Assembly (NCBI GenBank): GCA_022494885.1
Contig: JAGVSM010000892.1
Span: forward strand, 62,001-126,000
Length of the DNA: 64,000 nucleotides
Direction: 5' to 3'
Source: Micrasema longulum
Lineage: Eukaryota > Arthropoda > Insecta > Trichoptera > Brachycentridae
Under the pieces are notes generated by a model. The model worked only from the letters and a program-made list of their open reading frames with translations, made no database searches and had not been told where the DNA came from. Shown here one piece after another: positions 15,301-23,804 of the stretch. Within the stretch, counting starts at the first letter, position 1. Each line of letters begins with the position of its first letter. Made by a program: the position numbers and the translations under genes.

Positions 15301-17021
15301 GCCGAGATTTTGTCTTGGAAATGTCTGCCCTTGCCTCTATTTCATAGGCGGCTATTGGTCTAACATCTTTCTTTATTTTGCTAACCATAGTGTTAAAACA
15401 GTACTTTGTTTATTTTGATTTTTATTAATATTGACGTTTTTTGTAGACCTTTCTTGATAAAACTCCACAGTTAATGATTTTGATAAAAATATCAATCAAA
15501 TCATTTGGTCTATTTTTACTTTGCTTAATTTGACCAATGAGAACTTTCGAGTAGGTAGGCATCTTAGGGACTGGTAAATTGTTTACAACATTTTCAACTT
15601 TTACACTTCTTTTTTTACAAGACATTTTAATCAACATTGTTAGTTTTTTTATTGTTCACTTCTAATCAGAAACACTTGACAAACTTACTACTCTGCTCAG
15701 TGTTTATTTTTTTGTAAATTTATTGAAATAATTTTTAAGATGCTAAAATTCAACTCATCCACTCGCTTTGTAGCTGCAAGACGATTAATAATCTAGCTTC
15801 CACATGTAAATGTTATCAAATACCTAAATTTGGTAAATGGGGTCTATAATTCCAATCGTCCATGCGCTCAGTAGCTGCAGGACATGATGTAAACTAACTC
15901 CTACTTGTATAAACGATTTTTTCAATATTTTTTTACACTTTATAGTCAACAATATTTTGATTATGTCCAAATATTTAAAGACTGGCTGGATTTCCTCCCT
16001 AGGGAGTTATTAAGATCTAGATTTGTTGCAACAGGGAAAACATTTTTGAGAAGGGAATATGGAAGTTTAGTCATTTACAGGGCTAATGAACTGGTTGAAC
16101 CGGATGAATCTCACCCTTATGATAAAGGTTTCAGCTCTTTTACTTCACAAATGTCAACAGAGCCGTTACCGTATTTTGTGACACAAAAAACTAAGTACTA
16201 TAAGTGATTACTACTATAGTACACTTTTGACTTGTAATGATATATTTAAGAGACCTCTCCTCAGACGGTCATTGCATAAAGTGCTGAATGCTGAGTTATG
16301 ACCAAAATAGATGAAAATATGTAATCAATATTTTAAATAAAAATACTGAGGAAGATATTTGGTGTTGTAAACAAAAATGGAGTGTGCAGGAGGCAATTTG
16401 ATCATGAATTAGAGGCACTTTGTGTGGAATGCAAGATTGTACAATTCAACATTATGAGATTACAGTGGTTGGGCCATGTCCATAAAATGAATGATGATTG
16501 TGCCCCCAATAAAATTCTAAACCTCCGTCTTCCAGTCTCATCTTTATTAAAATGTCTGTAACTTATTTACAAATAGATTAAATTAGTTTGTTTTTAAAAA
16601 AGACAAATTATGCAGGTAAATTGAATACGCATACTTTATAAATTAAAGCGGTGACAACGAGGCGTTGCACTTTGTGGTAGTGATTAAATATATATATAAT
16701 ATATTAAATATATTTTTGAGGGAACTTTTGAGGTTATGTTATTATGTAAGTGTATTACAAACTGGCAGTATTCGCAGGATAACCTTATAAATTGACTATA
16801 TTGTTTACTATGTTAATTAAAAATCATTCTAACTCATGTCATCCGTTCAATATTCGTTTATTTTTAGTGTTGACAGATGTACGAGATTCGAGAGCCGTGA
16901 CATAATTGAGGGAAACTCTTGGGATATGAACCGGCAAGGGAAAACGTGGAATAATTAAAAAATAGATATTAGTTACCTTAATGACCTCTTTTGTTGTTAA
17001 TTTCACTGGAATTCTAAACAT
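194..17021 (-). CDS. Mic60: MICOS subunit Mic60 (mitofilin), 3'-partial, 12 exons
   Basis: Mic60 is the core of the MICOS complex of the inner mitochondrial membrane; it shapes crista junctions and contacts the outer membrane. The spliced reading is in frame through twelve exons with GT-AG borders and gives about 492 residues. Residues 1-35 form a basic, hydroxyl-rich presequence, 36-41 are a run of six prolines, and about 58-73 form the membrane anchor (KLLLAVLGTTGITLAYA). An acidic, lysine-rich intermembrane-space linker follows (about 140-245), then a long coiled coil (about 250-492). Residues about 334-365 (FPRADINDLRLDT...) and 389-453 align from memory with human mitofilin before its C-terminal domain. 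That domain (roughly 200 more residues) must lie beyond position 1. ATG at 17019-17021 is the only Met fitting a short presequence. The introns are swollen by transposable elements. Identification is firm; exon edges are by eye. Confidence 0.93.
413..522 (-). mobile_element. Partial copy of the 7139-8130 MITE-like element
   Basis: Begins TA-CAGTGAAAACC and matches the right 100 or so bases of the 7139-8130 element in reverse orientation (the AAAACGCTAAAGTAAGGAAA block is shared). I cannot find the opposite end, so this is a solo end or a truncated copy. Confidence 0.65.
1531..1641 (-). CDS. Mic60: Mic60 exon 11
   Basis: Reads MAVSKAESDREMAAQLKRQM then ELFNLQLQDTLDQHALK, 37 codons of coiled coil. 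The acceptor is CAACAG and the donor GTAACC. The leading Met is internal. Confidence 0.9.
1806..1891 (-). CDS. Mic60: Mic60 exon 10
   Basis: Reads GLDNDVIKAKIEIELEKERK then EWAILFQQK. The acceptor is TTTTTCAG and the donor GTAAAA. Confidence 0.9.
1945..2046 (+). repeat. SINE-C head fragment
   Basis: Shares the AGAACCAGAACCCTG and TTTTCGACTCGATGGCTGCT blocks with 62318-62415, and a weaker match with 22917-22985. Only the 5' portion of the element is present. Confidence 0.5.
2050..3260 (+). repeat. Unclassified repeat X, split by a LINE
   Basis: 2050-2191 and 3027-3260 together match the uninterrupted copy at 29480-29860 (shared blocks TTTGCTGTTCG, CTCCCAAATAT and GTGAGACGTAAAGAGTGTG). The LINE at 2192-3026 sits exactly between the halves. 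No coding capacity is seen in X. Confidence 0.7.
2192..3026 (-). mobile_element. 5'-truncated Jockey/CR1-like LINE
   Basis: The reverse strand encodes RT C-terminal sequence: SIRDLGVVLDYKLTYNEHID, TVRPLLEYASVVWSPFYVNR, then MFGILNGIINVSSLLGQVKF. It is broken by stops and frame changes. It inserted into repeat X. Related copies lie at 48060-48740 and 52330-53050. Confidence 0.8.
3435..3597 (-). CDS. Mic60: Mic60 exon 9
   Basis: Reads AIFPRADINDLRLDTRGGDP then DALLLVALKRVLLYQQRLAK and VNCELTQKVDDSLRG. It corresponds to the conserved block before the long mitofilin coiled coil. The donor is GTAAGG. Confidence 0.92.
3664..5215 (+). mobile_element. Jockey/CR1-like LINE 3' half, interrupted by a MITE
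   Basis: 3670-4401 is an open 243-codon stretch: LTLNIDKTKYIKF, HIKYLGIIIDKYFKWTEHIE, a YGIIRWGG block and a C-terminal FRILGPKIFNMLPKD motif typical of non-LTR RT C-termini. The catalytic YADD part is missing (5' truncation). The 3' UTR is split by the MITE at 4565-5140 and resumes to end in an ATT-rich tail near 5190-5215. It lies in Mic60 intron 8. Confidence 0.8.
4565..5140. mobile_element. MITE with perfect 30-bp TIRs, TA target
   Basis: The left end TAGGGCCAATTTAATAGGTC (4565-4594 in full) is an exact reverse complement of 5111-5140. Taking the outer TA as the target duplication leaves 28-bp inverted ends starting GGGCC and a 572-bp body, a Tc1/mariner-like arrangement. No transposase is encoded. 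It sits inside the 3' UTR of a LINE. Confidence 0.85.
5255..5305 (+). mobile_element. Short RTE-like LINE (family R) scrap
   Basis: GACCCTTATACATGGGAGCG and the AAGGATGAAAG block match the better copy at 31975-32030, which encodes LMYGSEVWTW. Only about 50 bases remain. Confidence 0.45.
5421..5563 (-). CDS. Mic60: Mic60 exon 8
   Basis: Reads FIAVGDRARTELGSIRYEYE then KSKAAADVASKYWPQVEEAR and KHFITELE. The donor GTGTTT is weak, but joining to exon 9 gives HFITELE-AIFPRADIN, which preserves phase and matches the mitofilin order. Confidence 0.88.
5630..5960 (+). mobile_element. RTE-like LINE 3' end
   Basis: Translates to SRGRQPTRWSGTVTE then NAYRRAQDHSRWRETVYRRA, the Arg/Trp-rich C-terminus seen in insect endonuclease/RT elements. 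An A-rich 3' tail follows. 5' truncated. Confidence 0.65.
5961..6800. other. Mic60 intron 7, no recognised element
   Basis: AT-rich DNA apart from a GC-richer patch near 6640. I see no ORF, clear repeat end or RNA gene. Confidence 0.4.
6809..6926 (-). CDS. Mic60: Mic60 exon 7
   Basis: Reads AMESCADTGLAKGLWEELKV then ANERKIEAETGVEEALKKL, a helical coiled-coil stretch. The acceptor is TTTTTAAG and the donor GTGAGA. Confidence 0.88.
7139..8130. mobile_element. 992-bp non-autonomous DNA transposon
   Basis: The left end CAGTAAAACCTCGTTTTTACG is inverted at the right end as CGTAAAAAGGGGTTTTACTG. TA follows the right end. CAGT ends with a TA target resemble the pogo/Tigger group. The interior is AT-rich and non-coding. 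A partial second copy lies at 413-522. It fills most of Mic60 intron 6. Confidence 0.72.
8312..8463 (-). CDS. Mic60: Mic60 exon 6 (start of helical region)
   Basis: Reads DPIVNTKQKINEPPKEKED then SSAVAAKELLETKAAYLYAI and FKEYTKRVND. The acceptor is CCTTTTAG and the donor GTGAGT. Confidence 0.88.
9424..9615 (+). mobile_element. L2-like LINE 3' end
   Basis: Nearly identical to 40220-40430. It ends AAGCGCCCTTGGGGTGATTT then ATGGCGCTATATAAATCAGC and an ATT microsatellite. GCGCC and GGCGC form the short 3' hairpin typical of L2 elements. Confidence 0.8.
9847..9933 (-). CDS. Mic60: Mic60 exon 5 (linker)
   Basis: Reads APIEMQGTPYPRNEDPAK followed by a Lys/Glu stretch and EEPLKP. The acceptor is TCTACAG and the donor GTAAGT. 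Phases fit exons 4 and 6. Confidence 0.82.
10165..10735 (+). mobile_element. Jockey-like LINE (family J), decayed
   Basis: Shares NDQNLIQTSNVKDLGVRFVS and LRTLYNSLVRSRLESGSMIW with the longer copy at 44560-45625. Frameshifts and an internal deletion precede the 3' end. Confidence 0.75.
10996..11070 (-). CDS. Mic60: Mic60 exon 4 (linker)
   Basis: A short 75-base exon reading LSHDISNAPENKHSKMHF then ESDGPIQ. The acceptor is TCTGCAG and the donor GTATTT. Its low complexity fits the poorly conserved linker; phase agrees with both neighbours. Confidence 0.8.
11523..11700 (-). mobile_element. SINE-A copy
   Basis: The reverse strand starts CGGCCTCCGTGGTGTAGTGG (box-A-like), then GGTTCGATTTCC (box B), a unique body and a poly-A tail (poly-T at 11523-11538). 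Matches 32435-32634 and 51096-51277. It lies in Mic60 intron 3. Confidence 0.88.
11930..13030 (+). mobile_element. Jockey/CR1-like LINE, RT C-terminal half
   Basis: Near 12005 a remnant HDLQLYLHCRPENTSKAIE of the RT core is visible (an intact ADD is lost). 12065-12570 is open: KEYGLLINPSKTQIMFAGSQ, VKNLGVLMDEHLCWRAHTNE, QALLLPILDYADV, LQNTCIRYIFGLRKYDHISD. A frameshift near 12570 moves the C-terminal AARLWNHLPSTI and FKSRLKKHLLSLP to another frame. A reversed fragment of its end lies at 59287-59395. Confidence 0.8.
13035..13120 (-). mobile_element. LINE 3'-end scrap
   Basis: The reverse strand carries ATTGGCGGGCTTATTGCC then GCAATTTCTTCCAACCAACC, resembling R1/Jockey 3' ends. No coding part. 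Confidence 0.4.
13707..13909 (-). CDS. Mic60: Mic60 exon 3
   Basis: Reads HSNPEFRKLLQEYIPW onward to IMDPDKFLGSWVTQV and a Ser-rich stretch. The acceptor is TTTGCAG and the donor GTAAGA. This is the region just inside the intermembrane space. Confidence 0.92.
14415..14565 (-). mobile_element. Possible LINE C-terminal fragment
   Basis: The reverse strand reads VSIHRTANNYAELLDLLHTT then PAAIKLAILSIEWPSPQ, followed by an AT-rich 3' sequence down to about 14280. The family is not recognised; it could also be another mobile-element ORF. Confidence 0.35.
14761..14936 (-). CDS. Mic60: Mic60 exon 2 (presequence end, Pro run, membrane anchor)
   Basis: Begins LNACRSNNVRQLASQ after an ACAG acceptor. 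It carries six prolines and then the GLGSKLLLAVLGTTGITLAYA anchor. The donor is GTAAGA, with two bases of a His codon carried to exon 3. Confidence 0.92.
14970..15360 (-). mobile_element. RTE-like LINE fragment
   Basis: The reverse strand reads RADISKTKSRLRSSELRTL then FITGNMPQDRMRNTDIRARA, the post-RT region of insect RTE-like elements, with stops. It lies in Mic60 intron 1. Confidence 0.6.
15655..15905 (+). mobile_element. Composite minisatellite element, truncated
   Basis: Contains two units with TGTAGCTGCAAGACG and GCGCTCAGTAGCTGCAGGAC cores and starts like 27420 (CTTGACAAACTTACTACT). The L2-like tail seen in other copies is missing. Confidence 0.65.
15943..16170 (+). repeat. S380 repeat fragment
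   Basis: Carries TATGTCCAAATATTT, GACTGGCTGGATTTCCTCCC and ATTTACAGGGC, then a piece in the opposite orientation (GATGAATCTCACCC... TCACAAATGTCAACA). The mixed orientation recurs in other S380 copies. Confidence 0.65.
16280..16520 (+). mobile_element. RTE-like LINE fragment (25400 family)
   Basis: GAGGAAGATATTTGGTGTTG through GGGCCATGTCCATAAAATGA parallels 26090-26240 and encodes KIFG..., LQWLGHVHKMNDD. Truncated at both ends. Confidence 0.65.
16977..17021 (-). CDS. Mic60: Mic60 exon 1 (residues 1-15)
   Basis: Encodes MFRIPVKLTTKEVIK, the start of an amphipathic mitochondrial presequence. The donor GTAACT follows directly. It ends in phase 0. Confidence 0.85.
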
Positions 17022-17276
17022 TTCGCCTAATCAGACACTGCCGAAAGACGATTTATGATGTTCCTCGTCACTCCTTTTCCTCGATATTTTGAAAAGGTCT
17101 TAACCCCTAGCGGCAAACCGTGAAACTAACGATTACCTGTCACAATTTTGAATAGCAACACTAGAGAACAGAGCTAAAAAAATTAAAAATAAAATTGTAC
17201 GGGGTATTTTGTAATAAGCCTTTTTGACTTTGGTGAAGTTCTTTTCATATCAATATTATTTATTTATGAGATAGAC
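17022..17276. promoter_or_regulatory. Mic60 upstream region
   Basis: This must hold the Mic60 5' UTR and promoter. It is bounded upstream by a hAT-like MITE only 255 bases from the ATG. I see no clear TATA box; the start site cannot be placed by eye. Confidence 0.4.
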
Positions 17277-17635
17277 CAGCGGTCGGCAATTAGTTTTAGT
17301 GACAGACCGTATTATGTGTTATTTTTGAGGCCCACGCGACCGTCGATGTCGCTCGTGCGCGTGAGGGCAAAATACAACATAAAAAAAACCAATAAACCCA
17401 ATATGCAGTTTAAGAATTGCTGTGATGAAATAATACAATTTAAAATGCCTTTTTTATACAAATCATGCCGGCTACAATATGCGTTACCCTGAACATTCTA
17501 ATTTACGAAAAAATAAAGTGAAATCCTTGATTGGAAGCAGAAACTGAACAAGAACTCAAAAGCCAAAAATAAGCACTTTGCGGGCTGCCGATCGCCGAGA
17601 TAGATCATCCTTTCGAATTTCATTGTCGACCGCTA
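17277..17635. mobile_element. hAT-like MITE (359 bp)
   Basis: The left end CAGCGGTCGGCAAT is inverted at the right end as ATTGTCGACCGCTA. GAGGCCCACGCG near the left and TTTGCGGGCTGCCGATCG near the right resemble the subterminal GC motifs of hAT MITEs. No 8-bp target duplication is intact and no transposase is present. Confidence 0.6.
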
Positions 17636-18179
17636 CGCTTGCAATAATATACTATACTAATACTAGTATTTATAATATTTTGAGTATGTCCAAATGTTTC
17701 TAGACTTATAAAAGAAATGAATTATCTTAGAATTTTATTTAAAGAGACCAATACCTCAACAAAGACGAAACAAATAACTTTTTGATAGATTTGAATTTAT
17801 TTATTGGATACGTTTATGTATATTACAAAATATTATATTGCAAGGCATACATAGATAACACAAGAAAAATAAATTGGCAATAGAACTTAAATGTGAATGT
17901 GAAAAATGATAAAACGCTCAGTAATTATTAAATTTAAAAAAAAACAACTTTCTTTCTTTAAAGATATATTATGGTTGAGTAAAGACATTTTTCTTCCTAA
18001 TGGCATTTCCATTGGCAGGCTGGTTTTGGAAAATAAGTTAAAACCACTTAAGCCGCCAATGTCTAAGGTAGTCATTAGGAACATACAGAGAAATACTCTG
18101 CGTACATCTAAGTTGATCATAATCCACAGATTAAATTAAAAAAAATACTTACGCAAATATGCAACAATATCTCAAACAA

Positions 18180-18720
18180 GATGTAAAAACTATTGGGGAA
18201 TGGTGAACTTTAAATTTATTTCAACAGAGAGAGAAAACATTTTTGAGAGGGGAATATGGAAGTCTAGGCATTTACAGGGCGATTGACCTGTTATTGGCTG
18301 GTTTAAGTGGCCACTTTACGCACTGTGTAACATTCACCACTCTGCCCACGTTTGAGCATCCACATTTCCTCAAATCTTCTACCTGTTGACTTTTGTAAAG
18401 TAAAAGAGCTAAAACCTTTAATGCCAGCCAATGACAGGTCGTAAGCCCTGTAAATACCTTAACTTCCATATTCTCTTCTCAAAAATGTTTTCCCTCTCTG
18501 TTGAAATAAATTTAAATATGATTAGCTCTCTAGGGAGGAAATCCAGCAAGTCTGCAAGCATTTGGACATACTCAAACATTGTTGAATGTGGAACTTGATT
18601 AGATATACAAATGGTGAATGTTACACAGTGGTAATTATTTAAATTAGCCAATGACAATTCATAGACCCTGTAAATGCCTAAATTTACACATTCTCCAATT
18701 CTCAAAAATTATATCCTTTG
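18180..18720. repeat. S380 repeats in head-to-head inverted pair
   Basis: 18211-18301 is repeated in reverse at 18424-18514 (about 91-bp arms, few mismatches) around a 122-base spacer holding the CACTTTACGCACTGTGTAAC block. A further reversed piece runs to 18720. It lies between the two host genes. Confidence 0.8.
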
Positions 18721-18879
18721 TCTCTGTTGAGACCCCTGTCTATTTTGGTGAAACCCTAGGGTTAAATCTCAGTATTAGTCTAAACACATTTGGAAATACT
18801 CAAGATATTACATCAAGCAATCTTGAATGTAATTGTTTTTTTATCATCATCCGATGTCTGTTCCGTAATTAAAGCATTT

Positions 18880-19370
18880 GATGTCCACGAAGAGCCTCTA
18901 AGCATCTGTTGGCTGCCAGCTCCTGTACATCCTCCCAAATCTTCTTAATTATTCTCTACTCAGTATTTTGGGCCCCAGCGAGGTGCAAGGATTCGCATTC
19001 GTAGAGAATGTTATGCAGGCGTTCAATAGACAGCATTTACTTATTACTGAATGAATATCCGATCTCCAGACAAGCAAAGCTGCTATTTTCTGTAACATAT
19101 ACTCTCAGATACTTTAAACTCTTGAACTTTTCGATGACTTTGTTTCAAGGTACGAAGGACGTGGGTTTTTGTAAGATTAATTTTTGAACCCATGCATGCG
19201 GAGTAGCTATTTAGCCTTAAGAGTGACTTGAAGGCCCCTGTCGAAGAAGAATCTCAAATTATAACTGCATCATCGGCATACTCTAGATCGCAGAGTTTTC
19301 GGGAGGAGGATATGGATATTCCTCGATCTAGTGAAATCGACATCCCAATTGAGGTCCACAAGGATGAAAA
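18880..19370 (-). mobile_element. RTE-like LINE RT core fragment
   Basis: The reverse strand reads LCDLEYADDAVII, a YADD catalytic motif, immediately followed by a stop. The Tyr-Leu-Gly region and VKTKLR-like part appear towards 18900. 39410-39660 is a related copy of the downstream part. Confidence 0.6.
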
Positions 19371-19374
19371 AATA

Positions 19375-20930
19375 ATAAAAAACCAAATTTTTACATAAAT
19401 TATTTTATTCCTTAAATATTTTTACAGGTAAACATAAATTGCTATCCACGAGCATTATGGTATTTATTATAAATGACTGTTAGAATACATTGACAGATAA
19501 GGCAATGACTATTCAAAATAAATACATATTACATTATAATGGAATTATATGAAATACTAAATTTAATGAAGATTCCAGTCAACCATTACGATGGCACACT
19601 AATCAATATATCGAACGAAAAAGAATAACAAAATGTAACTCACGCCATTAACGATACTCAAAGATACACAAAAAATACACTGGAAAAAACAGGAATAAAA
19701 AAATTATAAAGAAGTTCATACAATAGAATATACTAAAACATTCTTGTGATAAAAGCATTTGTGACGAAGTTTTAGAGAATTATACAATATAAAACATTCA
19801 TATCAGTTAAGTTCATGGTAGACTATATCTACTTTAATTTGCAGATTATATACCAGTTTTATCTCACTCATAACATTAGCAGATGCAAACTTGTATATAT
19901 GTAATTTGTCAATCCGTCATTTAATTGTGTCAATTCGTTTTTAAACATTACACATGTTACTATTTGAATTGTTTACATTTAAATTCATTTTATTTTGCAT
20001 ATTCACACAAAATATTATATGCATGTCATCATTAGATGGATTCAATTAGACCCAGTGGTATTAAAAATTTTCATGATATAGAAAAACCCACAAAAAATGC
20101 AATTTTTAATATTGGGTCCAATCCGACCCACCACGGGCATATTTTTTCAACCCAGAGGGCTTTAAGAGTTAAAATAAACTCATAAATGCAAGTAAAACTA
20201 AGGCTGCCATGTGATGTAGATTAAAAATATTAAAAGCGGTACAGAGTTGTACAAACTGTAACTGTAACAAAACAGCAAAAATTTAAACTTCAACTAATTT
20301 TAATGCTAGCAACACCAATTTAGAAGTGGCTTGTTTTGTGATTGGTTACTGCAAGGTGAGAGTGGTCTATTTCTGAAGTGATGTTTTAAAGTGTTACCAT
20401 GAAAAAGAAATCATAAGAACATAAGCGCCAGTATAGAAATATTTATTTTAGTTCTGAAAAAAACCTAAGAAAGTACTTACTCAGAATATTATTTCATAGA
20501 AAATAGTATTGTGATGTTACTAAGGTTAGGTGTGCATTTATATAAATAAATAAAACAAGTTATCCTTTTTGTCATTGTTGAATAGTTAAAATGAATTTAA
20601 AAAATTACAACTGCGAAATGAAAATAACTGTATTTCAATGAAGAAGAAAAAAATTTAAGAGAAAAGACTACATAATACTTATGTAAGGAATTCAGTCAGT
20701 GTAAATAAATCTCCCATCCACTTTCGATAAAATAAGTCGTGTTTCTTTAGTTTCAAGCAATCACAATTATTGGTAATTAGGAAAAAACTTATATACGTGT
20801 TAAATATTCAGTTGTGTACCACATTTTATTTTAAAATGTATAAAAAACAGTAGATAAAATACCATAAATATAGTAAATGTATCGACGGTTATAGTGCATC
20901 ATCTCACAAAAGAATACAACAATTACTGAA
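19375..20930. other. Intergenic AT-rich DNA
   Basis: No ORF above background, no RNA gene and no repeat ends that I can match elsewhere in the window. Confidence 0.4.
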
Positions 20931-20939
20931 AAGAATAGG

Positions 20940-21196
20940 CACTGTCTGGGAATTTTGATAAATAGGTATTTGACACGCCAATGGCAAAAAAAAGCTATAG
21001 TGCGTAAAATAATCACTGCTCTAGCATAATCCAGGGAGAAATTTTTAAAAGAGTTTGTATGAAGAAAAGCCAGACTGCCTTTCCTCTTAAGTATGCAGAA
21101 GAGCTTAGAAATGTATTCTTCGTGTACTGGCAAAATGTCGTAGCCCACAAAAAGCCTTTGACCTAAAAGAAATTTGTCATAAGACCAGTGCTCCAA
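20940..21196 (-). other. Unclassified ORF stretch
   Basis: The reverse strand reads GQRLFVGYDILPVHEEYISK then LFCILKRKGSLAFLHT and DYARAVIILRTIAFFCHWRV without stops. TTTCTTTTAG just upstream could be a splice acceptor. I do not recognise a family. It may be a stray exon, a pseudogene piece or mobile-element coding sequence. Confidence 0.25.
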
Positions 21197-21399
21197 AAAT
21201 TAGAACACAATACGCATCTCCAGCATGGGCTGCCTTTGGTAAGCTCTCATATATCCTGAAATCTCCAAAGTACTAACATTACTTAAAGAAGAAACTTTTT
21301 GATGCTTGTGTTCTCCCTGAACTGACATATAGCTGTGCAATTTATGTGTTTTTACACAAATTATCAGTGACACAGAGAGCCATGGAAAGGAGAAGCGAG

Positions 21400-21685
21400 A
21401 ACAAAGGTCACCGGTGTGGTCCACAGGGCTGACAACCAGAAATGGAGCAGGGCTGGTCATATGGCTAGAACCACAGACTCTAGATTGACGAAAAAAGTCC
21501 TGGAATGGCGACCCAGAACAGGTAGAAGAAGTGTCGGCAGGCCTCAGACAAGGTGGTCTGATGACATAAGACGAGTTGCAGGAAGTTGTTGGATGCGGTT
21601 GGCTCAGGGTAGGGAGATATGGAGACTAAAGGGGGAGGCCTATGTTCACCATTGGACAAGAGACGGTTGATGATGATGTATCTCC
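21400..21685 (+). mobile_element. RTE-like LINE 3' end
   Basis: Reads KWSRAGHMARTTDSRLTKKV, LEWRPRTGRRSVGRPQTRWS then RRVAGSCWMRLAQGREIWRL, the highly typical C-terminus of insect RTE-like endonuclease/RT polyproteins. It ends in a GATGATGATG tail. Only the last 85 codons remain. Confidence 0.82.
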
Positions 21686-22167
21686 AATCTCACTTAAAAG
21701 CAATATGTCTACGTCGGTAATGGTAAATCCTTTTTTATTCAGTTATTATTAAAACAATGCTAACCAATGATTACAAGAATTGAATTAGGGTCATTTACTT
21801 ATTAAGATAAGAGAGAAATCGTTTTTACCCTCTCCTGTAAAATTAGGTGGGTGGGGGTTGAGAAATATTGCACTACAACAGTCGATATAATGATTAATTA
21901 AAAAAATAAATTGAGTTTACTTTAATTCATGGATAAGTAATATTGAAGATTAAGTTCTAATTTCTAAACTGTAGCTAACTTAATACTCAATAGTCATAGA
22001 ATGGTTTTCCTACATTTGGGCTCCTCTATAGCTTGGCGCATTATTACTCTGAGACTTTATTGGTGTTAACATGTATTGATGAGAAATAAATGGTCTTTTT
22101 TTATTTGAGTATTTCTGTATATTACGTATTATTTTTCACCGTTTGTAAACAAAATAAATAAATAATA

Positions 22168-22322
22168 AATACCCTCAATTTTAAATCAGAAAATACAATA
22201 TGTAACTAAAGCTTAGTTACAATGTAAGTTTACGCATAAAATTGTAAAGCACCCTTGAGGTGATTTTTCACAAAAATGGCGCTATGTATATAAATTGCCA
22301 AATACTATTATTATTATTATTA
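22168..22322 (+). mobile_element. L2-like LINE 3' end
   Basis: Shares ACCCTCAATTTTAAATC, the AAGCACCCTTGAGGTGATTT / AATGGCGCTATG hairpin region and the ATT tail with 40260-40430. Confidence 0.75.
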
Positions 22323-22392
22323 CTAAGCGAGGTCTGAATGCAAAAGTGATATGGCGTTCTATCCTCTCTGCCTTTCCCTATGGGAAAACTGC
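22323..22392 (+). mobile_element. Family R LINE 3'-end scrap
   Basis: TGGCGTTCTATCCTCTCTGC then CTTTCCCTATGGGAAAACTG is the terminal motif of family R (compare 32380-32430). Confidence 0.6.
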
Positions 22393-22699
22393 AGATTTTT
22401 TTAGCATTAGGCTAGATTTTAAATGGTAAATTTATGTTATCAAGAAATACTATTTTTGAAAATATTGAATTACATATATGTACAATTATGACGAAAAACA
22501 AAATGATAAATTTTGAAATGGTATTAGAAGTAGCAAAGAATAAATATATATTTTTAATATCTGCACTTGAGCTTAAGCTTAAACTAGAAAATCAAAAGCA
22601 ATAATTTGAAAAAATTGCTCTACATACAAAAAAAAAAATAACACTTATGATTTACGTAAATGTTTAGATTTCTGGGCCATTTCCAGTCAGTTGGAAATT

Positions 22700-22795
22700 A
22701 GCCGGAAAATGGGAATCAAGTTGTGGTAGAGCAGGGTTTCAACCTTGGACTGATCGACTAGTCCGTGACACTACCACAGTCACGTCTTGGTCACA
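22700..22795 (-). repeat. SINE-B copy
   Basis: The reverse strand has CTGTGGTAGTGTCACGGAC then AAGGTTGAAACCCTGCTCTA and CCACAACTTGATTCC. The tRNA-like arms are degenerate. Confidence 0.55.
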
Positions 22796-22914
22796 ATTTG
22801 ATTGTTGATGAAGAAAAGCATTTCATTGAAAAACAAAATAAATGAAAATGGATTTTCAAAGAATTTTAGGGTTCATTTTTAAAGAATGATATTTGATAGT
22901 ATAAAAAAACCTAG

Positions 22915-23195
22915 TGTCCAGGGGGATGACGAATACAGTTCTGCATGTGAAATAGAACCAGAATCCTAATGTTTTCAATGCGATGTAAAAATCAAGGTAA
23001 AAATCCTGAATAAGGAAATCGAGTAGAGGTAAGTTCGCCTCGTTGTGCAGTGGCTACTAATCATGAGGTCGAGGGTTAAATTCAAGGTAAGAATGATCAG
23101 CTCACCTTCATCCAACAGATGATCGAAATACACATCTGGTTTACTGATTCTGTGTCCCATTCACCACTGGGCATGGAGAGGGGGATGATGACGGT
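22915..23195 (+). mobile_element. SINE-C copy
   Basis: Same head as 62318 (AATAGAACCAGAATCCT), a weak tRNA-like block (GTGCAGTGGCTACT then GAGGGTTAAATTC), the CACCACTGGGC block and a GATGATGACG tail. Confidence 0.6.
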
Positions 23196-23214
23196 AAAAA
23201 AACCACATTGTGTT

Positions 23215-23442
23215 CTTCTTATCGTCATCATCCCATTTGACTACCAAGATTTCGGGTTCGATTCCTGACATGAAATATTTTTTTATGTGGTATTTTTATC
23301 GGCAATTTTTCTTTCGCACTCTAACCGTAAGCCCGATCATCTTACCTTCATCTAACAAAAAATAAAAGATATGCGCCAATCGGAGGACACATGCAGGGCC
23401 CTATGCACCACTAGGCGCATACAATGATGATGATATTTTTCA
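23215..23442 (+). mobile_element. SINE-C-like copy, second in tandem
   Basis: Has GGGTTCGATTCCTGACATG (box B), a body ending CACCACTAGGCGCATAC and a GATGATGAT tail. It follows another copy with a 20-base gap. Confidence 0.55.
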
Positions 23443-23760
23443 AGTAAGGCCTAATGTAATGACAAAAAAATACATAAATCCAAATCATACAAAAAAAAAC
23501 CTCTACACACTTAAAACATTTCATTTCAATCATAAAAAAATATGTCATCACCCTAACTTGTAAAACTCGTAAATCCACAAATGGTCAACAATAATATTTT
23601 GGCAATTTCAGTTAGGACGTCAAATAATCTATATGTGTGTAAAACTTATATATACGTAAAGAGTTACATTTTATTTTTATTATAGAAAAAAAACTTAGCT
23701 ACTGAAATCTCCAAAATATGTTAAGAATAGTATAAAAACTGTAAATGTTGTAAACAATTC

Positions 23761-23804
23761 ACCAAACTTGAAGATGCCTACTTAGGCGAAAGCGCTCGTT
23801 GGTC
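23761..23804 (+). ncRNA. Hammerhead-like motif, degenerate
   Basis: Order: ACCAA, TTGAAGA, stem II GCCTA/TAGGC (5 bp, loop CT), GAAA, GCGCTC, then TTGGT pairing with ACCAA. The first core base is T rather than C and there is an extra A in stem I, so activity is doubtful. See 31491-31536 for the intact version. Confidence 0.45.
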
